Source: Mucinivorans hirudinis (GTDB lineage Bacteria; Bacteroidota; Bacteroidia; Bacteroidales; Rikenellaceae). From it: a stretch of 64,000 nucleotides of DNA. The notes beneath the pieces were generated by a model, which was not told where the DNA came from, did not search any database, and saw nothing but the letters and a program-made list of their open reading frames with translations. Location: contig HG934468.1 of the NCBI GenBank assembly GCA_000723505.1, positions 1,024,798-1,088,797 of the forward strand. Reading direction: 5' to 3'. Made by a program: the position numbers and the translations under genes. Position 1 is the stretch's first letter; every line of letters begins with the position of its first letter. This document shows, piece after piece, positions 34,704-43,537 of the stretch.

Positions 34704-37016
34704 TTATAGGCGATTAATCGCATCTCTTCCAGCTCCGACACCTTTATACCTACTATTTGTAGAATTGAAGTAGTAACGAAAAGTTAGCCATACTTTTCTG
34801 TTACCAAAATAATATATATTTTTAAGTTCTGTTTGTGGCATTATTGTTAAATTGGCACTGCTGACATTGGTTATGTCAGATACTCCAAGCTTCACCTGAA
34901 GGGTTTTGTTAATGAAGTACTTTGAAATATCAAAGTCCAGCGAAAGTGCATCTTTATAACTATATATTGTAGGACCATATCCTTTGCTTATATATGCCGC
35001 ATCAATGTTGACAAGAAAATTGTAAGGCAAGTCAAATGTATTACTTAATGCGACATAGAATTGAGGCTCATTCATATCTAAGTCAATACCGTATTCTCTG
35101 TAATTTTGCCAAAATCGTTGTACGCCACCACTTAATCGTGGACGCCATATTCCAAATTTTGGTTCAATAGAAATAAATGCTGAAAGTTTTGGTAGTTCTG
35201 CGATATTACGATAGTTGATCAAAGAAATTTTTGGGTCTTTCTCGTATCTATCAATCCACAATACAATAGCATCTTTTTGATGAGTATAACTTACTTGAGC
35301 TTGGATAAATTTGAATATGCCAATTAGTGAACCAGTATGTATTATTGAAGGCTTGAGGTATGGATTCCCTGTTTGGATAGTAAATTTATTACCATAAATA
35401 ATATTATTGCTGAGTTGCTCATATGAAGGTCTAACCACCTTTGAGTCATACGTTAGCTGTACATTTATTTCACCAAAGCGATTAGAATATGAAGCGCTTG
35501 GGAACAGTTGTCCGTATTTTCGGTTTTTATCATTGGTGATTATATCATCAACAAAATAGTCATATGCAGCATTTTCATATCTTACTCCCACTGAGAAATT
35601 TCCTATTTTAGTTTGTTTTTGATATTGTGAAAATAAAGCAAAATTCTGTTCAGAAATACCTACTTTCGATGAATAATGTGTTAACTCATTATTTATATAC
35701 TTGTCTAAGCGTTCTATGTTCACATATTCAGTCCCTATTAATAGTTCTCCGTTAAAAATAGGGTGCGATAGTTGTAGTTTTGCTGCCAATAACTCATTGT
35801 CGATATTGCTTGTACTATGCAGTACTCTGTCTCCTTCCAATTCGCTTTTCTCTATATTGGTATTATGAGATATAGAACCAGAGTTCATATAATCTACATT
35901 AAAGTCAATTGATGTTTTTTTGATTTTGCCCGCGTAATAGAGACTTACTTGGGAATTGGCTCTATTTTCTTTTTTTGTTATTTCATTATTATTCCATTTG
36001 TCAAAGAGCATGTTATTAGCATAAACATTACTTGTAAAATATGTACTGCCAAGATTGACAAAAGGTGTCGTCTTTATATCGTAACGAAATCCAAAGATAT
36101 TGTTATCGTCTGCTTGGAAGTTTGCACCCAATGTTCCATTCAGATTATTACGGTATAATTTAGTGTCAATATAACTATTTTGTTTCCAAAGCGTATCTAT
36201 TGTAGTTATTTGCGACACATTCCCTTTTTGAATAGTAGTTGTATTTGAGTAGTATGCGTTCGCAAAAATGTCTAGTCTTTTTCTGCGATAGTTTGTATTT
36301 ATTTGATTGATGTAGTCTTGATTTTCCCAAGTATAAAAACTCGAACGTAAGTTAAAACTAAACCCATCACCCTGCTGCTTAATTGTTTTTATATGAATGA
36401 CAGCTACTGCCGTAGCATCAAAGCGTGCTCCTGGGCTTGAAATAACTTCTACGCTTTGAATATCTTTAGAATTAAGATTATCAATTTCCGATGGATCACG
36501 CACTTCGCGATTGTTAATATATATTTTTGCTTTTCCGCGCCCGAATACTCCAAAATTACCATTATTTCCCGTAACCATTGGGATTCTTTTAAGCACATCA
36601 TTACCAGACCCCATATCACTCAACACTGTATTAGCTACTATTGTTTGAACACCATTAGCAGTGATCTTCGATATTGGACGAAATCCTCTAACTACGACAC
36701 CATCAATTGAGGTCATTTCTTGCTCCATGGTAATAATTTGAAAGTCATTTGCTCTAACATATTGAGATTTGTACCCTATTATTGATACGTAAAGCAGATA
36801 ATCACTTTCATTTATAGGTTTCATGTTAAATCGCCCTTCTAAATCTGTTATCGTATAGTTAATCTGCACAGTGTCAGGTAGAGAAAAAAGCATTATCGTT
36901 GCATGACTAATTGATGATCCCGTGGAGTCTCGTACGACTCCCTTGATTTCTTGTGCAGAAACTGCGTTATGTAAAGTTAAAAAGGCGATTAGAGTCAAGT
37001 AATGTTTAATCATCAT
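34704..37016 (-). CDS. CarboxypepD_reg/TonB-type outer membrane receptor
   Basis: A 770-residue outer membrane protein. A signal peptide (about 1-21) leads to a carboxypeptidase-regulatory-like beta sandwich (about 24-105: IKGVVRDSTGSSISHATI), a plug domain (about 110-215: GNDVLKRIPMV, VEVISSPGARFDA) and an OMP_b-brl_3 type barrel ending in an aromatic strand. There is no obvious TonB box. It overlaps the radical SAM gene by 4 nt, and the exporter genes follow, so it belongs to the peptide cluster, perhaps as receptor or outer-membrane exit. The match with peptide systems of Bacteroidales is by architecture only. Confidence 0.82.
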   Translation of the reverse strand: MMIKHYLTLIAFLTLHNAVSAQEIKGVVRDSTGSSISHATIMLFSLPDTVQINYTITDLEGRFNMKPINESDYLLYVSIIGYKSQYVRANDFQIITMEQEMTSIDGVVVRGFRPISKITANGVQTIVANTVLSDMGSGNDVLKRIPMVTGNNGNFGVFGRGKAKIYINNREVRDPSEIDNLNSKDIQSVEVISSPGARFDATAVAVIHIKTIKQQGDGFSFNLRSSFYTWENQDYINQINTNYRRKRLDIFANAYYSNTTTIQKGNVSQITTIDTLWKQNSYIDTKLYRNNLNGTLGANFQADDNNIFGFRYDIKTTPFVNLGSTYFTSNVYANNMLFDKWNNNEITKKENRANSQVSLYYAGKIKKTSIDFNVDYMNSGSISHNTNIEKSELEGDRVLHSTSNIDNELLAAKLQLSHPIFNGELLIGTEYVNIERLDKYINNELTHYSSKVGISEQNFALFSQYQKQTKIGNFSVGVRYENAAYDYFVDDIITNDKNRKYGQLFPSASYSNRFGEINVQLTYDSKVVRPSYEQLSNNIIYGNKFTIQTGNPYLKPSIIHTGSLIGIFKFIQAQVSYTHQKDAIVLWIDRYEKDPKISLINYRNIAELPKLSAFISIEPKFGIWRPRLSGGVQRFWQNYREYGIDLDMNEPQFYVALSNTFDLPYNFLVNIDAAYISKGYGPTIYSYKDALSLDFDISKYFINKTLQVKLGVSDITNVSSANLTIMPQTELKNIYYFGNRKVWLTFRYYFNSTNSRYKGVGAGRDAINRL

Positions 37017-37843
37017 TGTTGTAATATTTTAGAATAAATAATTTTCTTCGCGAATTCTAGTTTTGACTTAGCATCAAAATTATACAAACATTTGTTATCA
37101 CGATTCTCTATTTTCTTTTGCGAACACCCTCCATTACAAATCGGAAGAATTTGGCATTCTCTACATGAATCACGCATTAATATTGAAACATCTTTTCTAA
37201 TGTAATAAATTGGCTCCCACTTAATAACTCCATTTCTCAGTAAATATCCTTCAATATTTTCCTTAGTAAAATCTCTTGCTGTACATTTGTAAATTAATCC
37301 TTTAGGATTAATAGTCACGTGATTCGTCTTATCTGCATAACAAGTATTTTTTATTGTAGTTGGATTAGAATGATACGTAACTGCGTTGAATCCCATTAAT
37401 CTTATCTTTTCTTTTGTGTCATCCACAATTACTTCTACTTCATCTGGTTCTTGCCAAACTTTATGTATTGAAAAACATAAAAAAGATCTTTCAATTTCAG
37501 ATAATGAAATGAAGTCTCTTAATAATTCTTCCACATCAATATTTGTATTCGAAGAAATATTTAACCTAACTGATACATAAAATTGATTCTTAATACAATT
37601 TTTGATATTATTCACAATTACATCAAATGTGTTATGGTCATTCTTTGAATATCTAACTCTATTATGTCTTTCCTTATTACCATCGAGTGTTATTTGAAAA
37701 TTTCTATGATTATGCTTTTTTAAGAATGCTAACATATCGCTATTAATCAAATATCCATTGGTAGTCATACCAGAATTTATGTCTATATTATTTGCTGATG
37801 TTATTGCTTTGATATTTTTTAATATAGGTTTAATCACATCACT
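37013..37843 (-). pseudogene. Radical SAM/SPASM peptide maturase, N-terminus lost
   Basis: The surviving part has the middle of a radical SAM barrel (MTTNGYLI, then FQITLDGNKERHNRVRY) and a full SPASM-like auxiliary cluster region with at least seven cysteines (CYADKTNHVTINPKGLIYKCTARDF, then CRECQILPICNGGCSQ and a last NKC). The CxxxCxxC loop that binds the radical SAM [4Fe-4S] cluster is missing because an IS3 element (37844-39186) replaces the start; the present ATG lies in IS DNA. The enzyme would have modified a ribosomal peptide exported by the C39 transporter. No precursor gene is visible; it was probably upstream in the lost part. Confidence 0.78.
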
Positions 37844-37937
37844 GTATAATACTTCCCTCTCTTCGGACAGTTTTTGTATCTGCTTAAGATAGTATTTGTT
37901 TCTTTGCTCTCGGGTTATTGTTAGTTGTTGTTTTAGT

Positions 37938-37983
37938 GTTTGTTTCATTTCGTTGCCCTTAAGGGCAACGAAATGAAACAAAC
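37938..37983. repeat. 46-bp perfect palindrome in the IS3 3' region
   Basis: Two 23-bp arms without spacer or mismatch; the centre is CGTTGCCCTT/AAGGGCAACG. It begins 6 nt after the orfB stop. It is kept base for base in the IS3 fragment at 60264-60309. The transcript would form a very strong hairpin, followed on the orfB strand by GTTTTAG, so a terminator or mRNA-stabilising role is plausible. Confidence 0.8.
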
Positions 37984-37988
37984 TTTTT

Positions 37989-38843
37989 CTATGCCGCCGT
38001 CATATAGACCTCACTCGGAGTCTTGTATTCAAGCGATTGATGTAGCCTTTCGGTGTTGTAAAGACGAAAATAGTCAGTCAAGCCATCATATAACTCTTTG
38101 CCGCTGCCGGGGTTCGACAGGTAAATATACTCATATTTTACGCTGCGCCACAACCTTTCGACAAAAATATTATCCAAAGCCCTACCTTTACCGTCCATAC
38201 TTATCTGTATCTCATTTTCTTCAAGTATCTTAACGAACTCCTTGGCCGTGAACTCACTCCCTTGGTCGGTGTTGAATATCTCCGGCTTGCCGTATCTGGC
38301 AATAGCCTCTTTGAGCAACTCTTGGCAGAACTCGCTATCGTGAGTATTGCTTATCCCCCAAGCCAACACAAAGCGCGAATGCCAATCAATGATGGCGCAC
38401 AGGTACATATAACCTCCATTCATTGGGATATAGGTGATGTCGGTACTCCAAACCTGATTTACCCTGTCAATAGTTAATCCTCGCAATAGATAGGGGTATA
38501 TCTTATGCTCCTTATTATGCCACGTGGTGTTAGGCTTGGGGTAGATAGCACTGATGCACATATCCCGAAAGTAACGACGCACTCGCTTAGGGCTTATCGT
38601 AAAACCCTTCTTTCGCAAGTGTTCAGTCATCCGCTCGACACCATAGAAAGGCATTTTGGTATAGGTGCGGTCTATCTCTGCTTTAACAGCAAGCTCATCT
38701 GCACTTGCTCTTCCTTTGCTCGCATAGTATATGCCACTGCGGCAAATGTTTAGCAATATGCACTGCTGAACTAAACTCAGCCGAGGATGATTCTTTTCTA
38801 CCATCTCTCTACGCTCGGCTAACGAGATTTGAGTAGCTCCCAC
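37989..38843 (-). CDS. IS3 transposase orfB
   Basis: A 284-residue integrase-core protein with the DDE triad: VWSTDITYIPMNGGYMYLCAIID (Asp), EIFNTDQGSEFTAKEF (Asp) and NIFVERLWRSVKYEY (Glu). The N-terminal HTH_21 domain (about 60-115) is present. Its frame is -1 relative to orfA and overlaps it by 25 nt at a run of nine A (TTAAAAAAAAAGTG), the classic A-AAA-AAG slippery site, so the active transposase is an OrfAB fusion made by frameshifting. Confidence 0.92.
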   Translation of the reverse strand: MGATQISLAERREMVEKNHPRLSLVQQCILLNICRSGIYYASKGRASADELAVKAEIDRTYTKMPFYGVERMTEHLRKKGFTISPKRVRRYFRDMCISAIYPKPNTTWHNKEHKIYPYLLRGLTIDRVNQVWSTDITYIPMNGGYMYLCAIIDWHSRFVLAWGISNTHDSEFCQELLKEAIARYGKPEIFNTDQGSEFTAKEFVKILEENEIQISMDGKGRALDNIFVERLWRSVKYEYIYLSNPGSGKELYDGLTDYFRLYNTERLHQSLEYKTPSEVYMTAA

Positions 38844-39118
38844 TTTTTTTTTAAGAACTCGTTCTCTATCTCAAGCTGACCAATCTTGCGATAAAGATTG
38901 TTCTCTACCTGCTCATCAGACTTGACTTTACGCTCCTTGTCAGTCGAGAAAATGGCGGTCGCTCCCTCCTTGAACTGCTTCTTCCATACCCCAACCTGCG
39001 TCGGATGAACTTCATAAATCGAAGCAATCTCATTGACTGTCTTCAAGCCCTTGATAGCTTCCAAGGCTACTGCCGCTTTGGTCTCTGCCGAAATCTTTTT
39101 CCTCATAGTTTGTCTCAT
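38819..39118 (-). CDS. IS3 transposase orfA
   Basis: A 99-residue HTH_Tnp_1 protein (KAAVALEAIKGLKTVNEIASIYEVHPTQVGVWKKQF) with a C-terminal leucine-zipper-like segment (LYRKIGQLEIENEFLKKKWELL). It binds the element ends and regulates transposition. The slippery A-run lies at its last codons. Confidence 0.9.
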   Translation of the reverse strand: MRQTMRKKISAETKAAVALEAIKGLKTVNEIASIYEVHPTQVGVWKKQFKEGATAIFSTDKERKVKSDEQVENNLYRKIGQLEIENEFLKKKWELLKSR

Positions 39119-39186
39119 TTTTTATGAGACCAAAGATAACCAAATTATAGCTTAAACTGCTGTCCTATTTTGGGGGAGTATTATAC

Positions 39187-39420
39187 TATTCGATACTTCC
39201 GCACCTCTGTACTTGCCAACTTTGGGCGACCGTTTTCATTCCTGTTTTTTATCGTTCTCATATTGTACTAATTAAAATTATTCGCTGCCGTCGCACGGCT
39301 TAGACCATCGGGATTCATTGTTATTGTCCGGACAATAACACAAACTTGCTTCCCAAACTCCCTGAAAATGGGCTTCGCCCACGTTAATTGCATTGAGTTT
39401 GCTCACTTTGCTGACTTTGA
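39187..39420. other. Gene-free stretch with a 22-bp palindrome
   Basis: No gene is visible between the IS3 element and the DUF3408 gene. It holds a perfect palindrome TGTTATTGTCC/GGACAATAACA (39319-39340) whose core TTGTCCGGACAA shares TTGTCCG with the island 2 arm repeats, and a small hairpin TGGGC-TTC-GCCCA (about 39369-39381). It is downstream of the DUF3408 gene on the minus strand; genes that once followed (relaxase, replication) seem to have been lost with the IS3 insertion. Confidence 0.5.
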
Positions 39421-39810
39421 TTATAGCCGTCTCCATTGTTCCAAATCTTCGGAATAGGTTTCGAGATGATGGCGGACGAGGTTTTCGAGAAACCCCGACA
39501 CGCTCATTTTCCTTTCACCGAAACGGCGAACTATTTCGTCTATCCTGTCCCGCACTTCTCGGCTGACAAACACAGTCTGGCGGTCGGTAATCTTGGGCGG
39601 CATCATAAACGCCTCACGATACTCATCGAGCGATGCCTTACGTTGTTTGGTGGAGGTACGGCTTACCGCTGTGAGGTGTGGGATTGGGACAACAGACATA
39701 CTATTTTCAGTAGATTGAGTAGGTATACTCTGCTGAGTTGGCTTTGTCGGCTCACTAATTGGAGCTGTTGAAGTGACGAAGTCATCAATATTAAAATCCT
39801 TGGTATTCAT
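39421..39810 (-). CDS. DUF3408 mobilisation-associated protein
   Basis: A 129-residue DUF3408-type protein, common in conjugative and mobilisable elements of Bacteroidales next to excisionase and mob genes. The N-terminal half is Pro/Ser/Thr rich and unstructured. The C-terminal half is a ribbon-helix-helix-like domain (DRQTVFVSREVRDRIDEIVRRFGERKMSVSGFLENLVRHHLE), so DNA binding is likely. It follows the HTH gene by 12 nt. Its presence shows island 2 once carried transfer functions. Confidence 0.75.
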   Translation of the reverse strand: MNTKDFNIDDFVTSTAPISEPTKPTQQSIPTQSTENSMSVVPIPHLTAVSRTSTKQRKASLDEYREAFMMPPKITDRQTVFVSREVRDRIDEIVRRFGERKMSVSGFLENLVRHHLETYSEDLEQWRRL

Positions 39811-39822
39811 AGTTCTGAAATT

Positions 39823-40101
39823 TTAGCGTTTAACACCATTGATAATTGCATCGACTTCGGCTTTGCGGTATCGCCGCTGACCACCGAAATTCACGGGCGA
39901 GAGATAGCCCGTTTTTGCCCACCGCCACAGGGTAGAGGAGTCCACCCCAAGCAATGAGATAACCTCTTTGCGGGTCAGCAACGCCTCTTTGGTTGGGGGC
40001 TTTTCAGGGGATTGGATTTTGGTCGTGGCGCTAAGTTCATCGTGCCATGCACGTAGCTCTTCGAGCGTTACTGCGACGGTAATCTTGCCGTTCTGTAACA
40101 T
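39823..40101 (-). CDS. HTH_17 excisionase-like protein
   Basis: A 92-residue protein with a C-terminal HTH_17 domain (LLTRKEVISLLGVDSSTLWRWAKTGYLSPVNFGGQRRYRKAEVDAI), as in excisionases of Bacteroidales elements. It is in an operon with the DUF3408 gene. The ISL3 element inserted 3 nt upstream of its start (target duplication 40104-40111), which may have removed its promoter. It is a candidate directionality factor for the island 2 integrase. Confidence 0.75.
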   Translation of the reverse strand: MLQNGKITVAVTLEELRAWHDELSATTKIQSPEKPPTKEALLTRKEVISLLGVDSSTLWRWAKTGYLSPVNFGGQRRYRKAEVDAIINGVKR

Positions 40102-40115
40102 TAAATCTTTTGGTT

Positions 40116-41057
40116 CTACTGGTTTTCGTGTGGGTAAAGTTTGAGGTTTGCATTGAAGAATAGTATTGCGATTCTGAAGTTTTCAAATTTACGGTATCCT
40201 CTGCCGATTCTTTTTATCTCTTCGATAGAGCTGTTTAACCTCTCTGCCCTTGCATTACTTGCGCCAGTTAGTATCGCATTTACAATTCCTTTTTTATGCC
40301 TGTCAAACATTTCTACTACTTGGGTTATCTCAGGTATATTTACCCTTAATGCGTTCTGTTTCCAAAACATATATATTGATAATGCACTTTGATAGTTTTC
40401 TTGCCGAAACTGAATATCTCTAAAATTCTCCTTCACTTGCCAAGCCCGAGATACCTCGTAATTTGCTCCCCGTATAGCCTCGAAAGTCGCATACTGCTTA
40501 TCTGTAAAATTATTTGTGTCCTTGAGCCACAAATACTTAGTTCGTTTCAAATCTTCGTGTAACTTAACCTCTCGGCGACGTACCTTATCAACAGCCTTAT
40601 TCAAATAACCGACCAAATGAAAATTATCGTGGCAGTGCAATGCTTGCCCAAAATACTCCTTTGCTGCGTAAATATAAGGATCCCACATATCGGTGCATAT
40701 TCGCTCTACTGCCCCTCGCTGCTCCTCAGATAAACCTTTAATACACAAATTATCAACACTTTCCTTTGTCCTGCCTTTACTAACCTCTATCACAATTCCG
40801 CTCAACTCATCCGATAAAATTGATGCGTACTCGTGACCACGACTTATAGCTTTCTCGTCAATGCTAACATATTTATATAGCTCATCACTATCTCGCAATG
40901 CCATACCGCGCTCTACTGCTCGGTGCATCACGCGATGTACTTGGTCAAAACTTATACGCAATAACCTTGCAGTACCACTCTGACTCTTGGTTACTTGCAA
41001 AGTCTCTATCGTTTTTTTTCGAGCAAAGTGGTCATACGTTCCAATGGCGCTGACCAC
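40116..41057 (-). CDS. ISL3 transposase, catalytic part (ORF B)
   Basis: A 313-residue catalytic region of an ISL3-family DDE transposase (DDE_Tnp_ISL3): YVSIDEKAISRGHEYASIL with the first Asp, RICTDMWDPYIYAAKEYFGQALHCHDNFHLVGYLNKAVD with the second Asp and the DxFH motif, and ASNARAERLNSSIEEIKRIGRGYRKFENF with the catalytic Glu. The N-terminal part is in the frame of 43280-43488 and was joined by a -1 frameshift at an eight-A run near residue 14 of this ORF. Here the two halves are separated by the IS1634-family insertion, so this copy is dead. Confidence 0.88.
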   Translation of the reverse strand: MVSAIGTYDHFARKKTIETLQVTKSQSGTARLLRISFDQVHRVMHRAVERGMALRDSDELYKYVSIDEKAISRGHEYASILSDELSGIVIEVSKGRTKESVDNLCIKGLSEEQRGAVERICTDMWDPYIYAAKEYFGQALHCHDNFHLVGYLNKAVDKVRRREVKLHEDLKRTKYLWLKDTNNFTDKQYATFEAIRGANYEVSRAWQVKENFRDIQFRQENYQSALSIYMFWKQNALRVNIPEITQVVEMFDRHKKGIVNAILTGASNARAERLNSSIEEIKRIGRGYRKFENFRIAILFFNANLKLYPHENQ

Positions 41058-41127
41058 GGTACGCCCAAGCTTACTACCTTGTCTCCAACAATATAACGCG
41101 GAATACGGGCAACAAGGTAACTCTTAT

Positions 41128-43279
41128 CCCAACTTCAACGCCAAAAAGTTTTTTCGGTGTTTTTTTGCTCAAAAACGGGGGTGATTTCATACTATTGAGT
41201 TGATTTTCAGAAGATGCTTATTTGGTGAAGTGCTTTGTAATACCCACGGGAGTAAATTTTATGTTGTACCTTAGCGGGCATGTACTTCACATCGAACATA
41301 CGCTTGAGCCCCGAGCACGGCAGGGAACTCCCTTATTATAAAATCAAGGAGTCCTTCCGTGACGTTATAGGACGTGTGCATACCCGTGTAATGTTGACTC
41401 CGGGTTACCTTCCCGATTTGTGTAGCGATGAGATTGTGCAGATTCGCCGCGGTCTGACCTATATGATGGAGCAGAGTGCGTATATCCCAGCTCAGCAGGC
41501 GATGTTTACTGCCGATCCCAGAGGAGAGTACAGTGAAAAGGTTCGTGGATACATCGAGAAGTTTTGGAGTCAGATAAAGGGTAGCGGCAAGATTGATTCC
41601 GCACGGGCAAGTTATGATGAGGCAGAACGCAAAGCCCGCAAATTAATAGATGTCAACACAATACAGCATACAGATGCACGTGAGGCAGGTGCAGAGAATG
41701 TATGCCTTCAGGCAATACGCGAACTACAGCTCGACACATTTCTGCGACGCGAAGGATGGTCGGAGCGTAAGATAAATTCTACACTGGCATCCTTGATTAT
41801 CCGGACTGTATATTCCCCATCGGAATGGGCGGCACTACGTATACTCGACGAGAATTCTGCCGCAATGGAGCTTCTGACGGGTCAGTTTGGCGACTGCCCG
41901 ACTCAGCGCGAGGTATATGCGGCTGCTCCATCGCTTTATGCCTTGAAAGACAAGCTAGAGCGTCATCTGTGCTCTCGCACCGACTCGTTGTTTAATCTCA
42001 CTAACCGGGTGATGCTCTTCGATTTGACCAACTTCTATTTCGAGGGTAGCAAGACAGGCTCAAAGAAGGCAAAGTTTGGTCGCTCGAAGGAGAAACGCTC
42101 AGACTGTCGCCTTCTTGTCCTCGCCTTGGCAATCAATACTGAAGGCTTTATCCGATACAGTTCAATCCTTGCCGGCAACACAGCCGACCCCGATTCACTA
42201 CCGGCGATGGTGGAGGGCATTATCTCGAAGAATCCGGTCTCGACAAACCCCCAACAGAAAGTTATGGTGGTCATCGATGCAGGAATAGCCACGGAAGCCA
42301 ATCTCGGATTGCTCAAAGAACGAGGATATAACTACCTTTGTGTCAGTAGAACCAAGCTCAAAGATTATACGCTCAAAGAGGAAGGTCGCTCTGTTACGGT
42401 ACTTGATAGTCGCAAGCGTCCCATTACTATAGCCCAAGTCGAGCACCGGGAGGGAGGCGACTTCTATCTTCGCATTACCTCCCCCGCCAAAGCAATGACC
42501 GAACATTCCATGAACCAACAGTGGCGAGAGCGTTTCGAGCTTGAACTCACAAAGGCACGCAACGCTCTTACGGCAAAAGGAGGCACAAAGAGATACGACA
42601 AGGTGGTGGAGCGTGTTGGACGTGCACTCGGCAAATACCCCTCTGTATCCAAGTATTACCAAATAGACTACATCCGCTCGGGTGAGAATCCCGAACACAT
42701 GTCAGATATCCGCTGGCAAATCAAAATCAGCCAAGAAGAGACTGAGCAACGCTTTGGCACATACTTCCTGCGTACCAACGTAACCACCCTTGACGAGCGA
42801 ACTACGTGGGAGTACTATAACTTGATTAGAGAGATAGAGACATCAAACCGGCAACTCAAAACAGACCTGGAATTGCGCCCCATCTACCATCAGACAGATA
42901 ACAACTCCGATGCCCATCTATTCTTCGGACTACTATCATACTGGATTGTAAACACAGTTCGACACAAACTAAAGTTACAAGGCATAACTCATTACTGGAC
43001 TGAATTAAAGCGCATTCTATCCACCCAAAAGGCTATTACCACCAAAGCAGAAAACGCACTCGGAGAACAAATAGAACTACGCATCTGTTCGGACCCCACA
43101 GATGCCGCCTCGGAACTATATCGAATCCTCGGATACAACCCCATACCATTTAGACGACACACAATCAAAACTGCACCACCACCTCCGAATTGAAAAATCT
43201 GTAGTACCCACGCAGAAAGCCAAAAACAGATAAGGCTTAAAGAACAGAGGATTTGCATACATATTACGTTGAAGTTGGG
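41128..43279 (+). mobile_element. IS1634-family element, copy 2 (2,152 bp), nested
   Basis: Complete, with CCCAACTTCAACG and CGTTGAAGTTGGG ends and a TTAT duplication (41124-41127 and 43280-43283). It is inserted in the ISL3 element. The unoccupied site CTCTTATATTGCC is present in the ISL3 copy at 58876-58888, which fixes the duplication at 4 bp. Confidence 0.93.
41280..43193 (+). CDS. IS1634-family transposase, copy 2
   Basis: A 637-residue full-length transposase, near-identical to copy 1 but with VLDSRK, RSGENPEHMSDIRW and SQEETEQRFG. All DDE regions are as in copy 1. It should be functional. Confidence 0.92.
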   Translation: MYFTSNIRLSPEHGRELPYYKIKESFRDVIGRVHTRVMLTPGYLPDLCSDEIVQIRRGLTYMMEQSAYIPAQQAMFTADPRGEYSEKVRGYIEKFWSQIKGSGKIDSARASYDEAERKARKLIDVNTIQHTDAREAGAENVCLQAIRELQLDTFLRREGWSERKINSTLASLIIRTVYSPSEWAALRILDENSAAMELLTGQFGDCPTQREVYAAAPSLYALKDKLERHLCSRTDSLFNLTNRVMLFDLTNFYFEGSKTGSKKAKFGRSKEKRSDCRLLVLALAINTEGFIRYSSILAGNTADPDSLPAMVEGIISKNPVSTNPQQKVMVVIDAGIATEANLGLLKERGYNYLCVSRTKLKDYTLKEEGRSVTVLDSRKRPITIAQVEHREGGDFYLRITSPAKAMTEHSMNQQWRERFELELTKARNALTAKGGTKRYDKVVERVGRALGKYPSVSKYYQIDYIRSGENPEHMSDIRWQIKISQEETEQRFGTYFLRTNVTTLDERTTWEYYNLIREIETSNRQLKTDLELRPIYHQTDNNSDAHLFFGLLSYWIVNTVRHKLKLQGITHYWTELKRILSTQKAITTKAENALGEQIELRICSDPTDAASELYRILGYNPIPFRRHTIKTAPPPPN

Positions 43280-43488
43280 TTATATTGCCACAAATCCAAG
43301 TGTCGCCACTCTCGAACTGAACGATAGTCATAGATAGGATAACTTATACCATCAATAATTACCACTTCATTGTTATAGACAAGCTCAATACGAACTTCCT
43401 CGTTTTGCTCGTCGATGTCTACACTGCCTATAGACCAATCACTACTCATAGGCAATAATAATTTACTCAATACTTCGGTTGCTGTCAT
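43280..43488 (-). pseudogene. ISL3 transposase N-terminal part (ORF A), cut off
   Basis: It starts at MTATEVLSKLLLPMSSDW and reads to YRSVREWRHLDLWQY, where the IS1634-family element interrupts it. YDYRSVREWRHLDL is the conserved N-terminal motif of ISL3 transposases (the zinc-finger region is reduced). The intact form of this segment is at 58759-59085. Confidence 0.82.
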
Positions 43489-43537
43489 TCGGCAAAGATA
43501 ACTATTCTCACACGAAATCCTGTAGAACCAATCTTTT

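Larger units (their letters stand above)
37844..39186 (-). mobile_element. IS3-family element (IS150-like)
   Basis: Ends GTATAATACT (37844-37853) and AGTATTATAC (39177-39186) with further similarity inward (CCC and GGACAG). It has overlapping orfA and orfB and a 46-bp palindrome downstream of orfB. No clear target duplication is seen, and the sequence beyond the right end is unrelated to the radical SAM gene, so insertion was accompanied by deletion. A 3' fragment of a second copy is at 60014-60402. Confidence 0.85.
40112..43529 (-). mobile_element. ISL3-family element split by an IS1634-family element
   Basis: Ends GGTTCTACTGGTTTTCGTGTG (left) and CACACGAAATCCTGTAGAACC (right) are imperfect inverted repeats. 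An exact 8-bp duplication AATCTTTT lies at 40104-40111 and 43530-43537. Without the 2,152-bp insertion and its 4-bp duplication the element is 1,262 bp. Other copies: 54568-55583 (half) and 57961-59126 (nearly whole, not interrupted). Confidence 0.92.

Noticed and set aside
37844-37981. N-terminal 46 residues of the radical SAM frame (starting MFHFVALKGN)
   Set aside because: The same codons follow the IS3 orfB at 60266-60390, so this is IS DNA fused in frame, not the native start.
37938-37983. A MITE inserted beside the IS3 element
   Set aside because: The palindrome is present at the same place in both IS3 copies and lies within the terminal repeats, so it is part of the IS.
31678-43279. 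Composite transposon bounded by IS1634 copies 1 and 2
   Set aside because: Each copy has its own 4-bp duplication (CTAT, TTAT) and each has interrupted a different older sequence, so they inserted independently.
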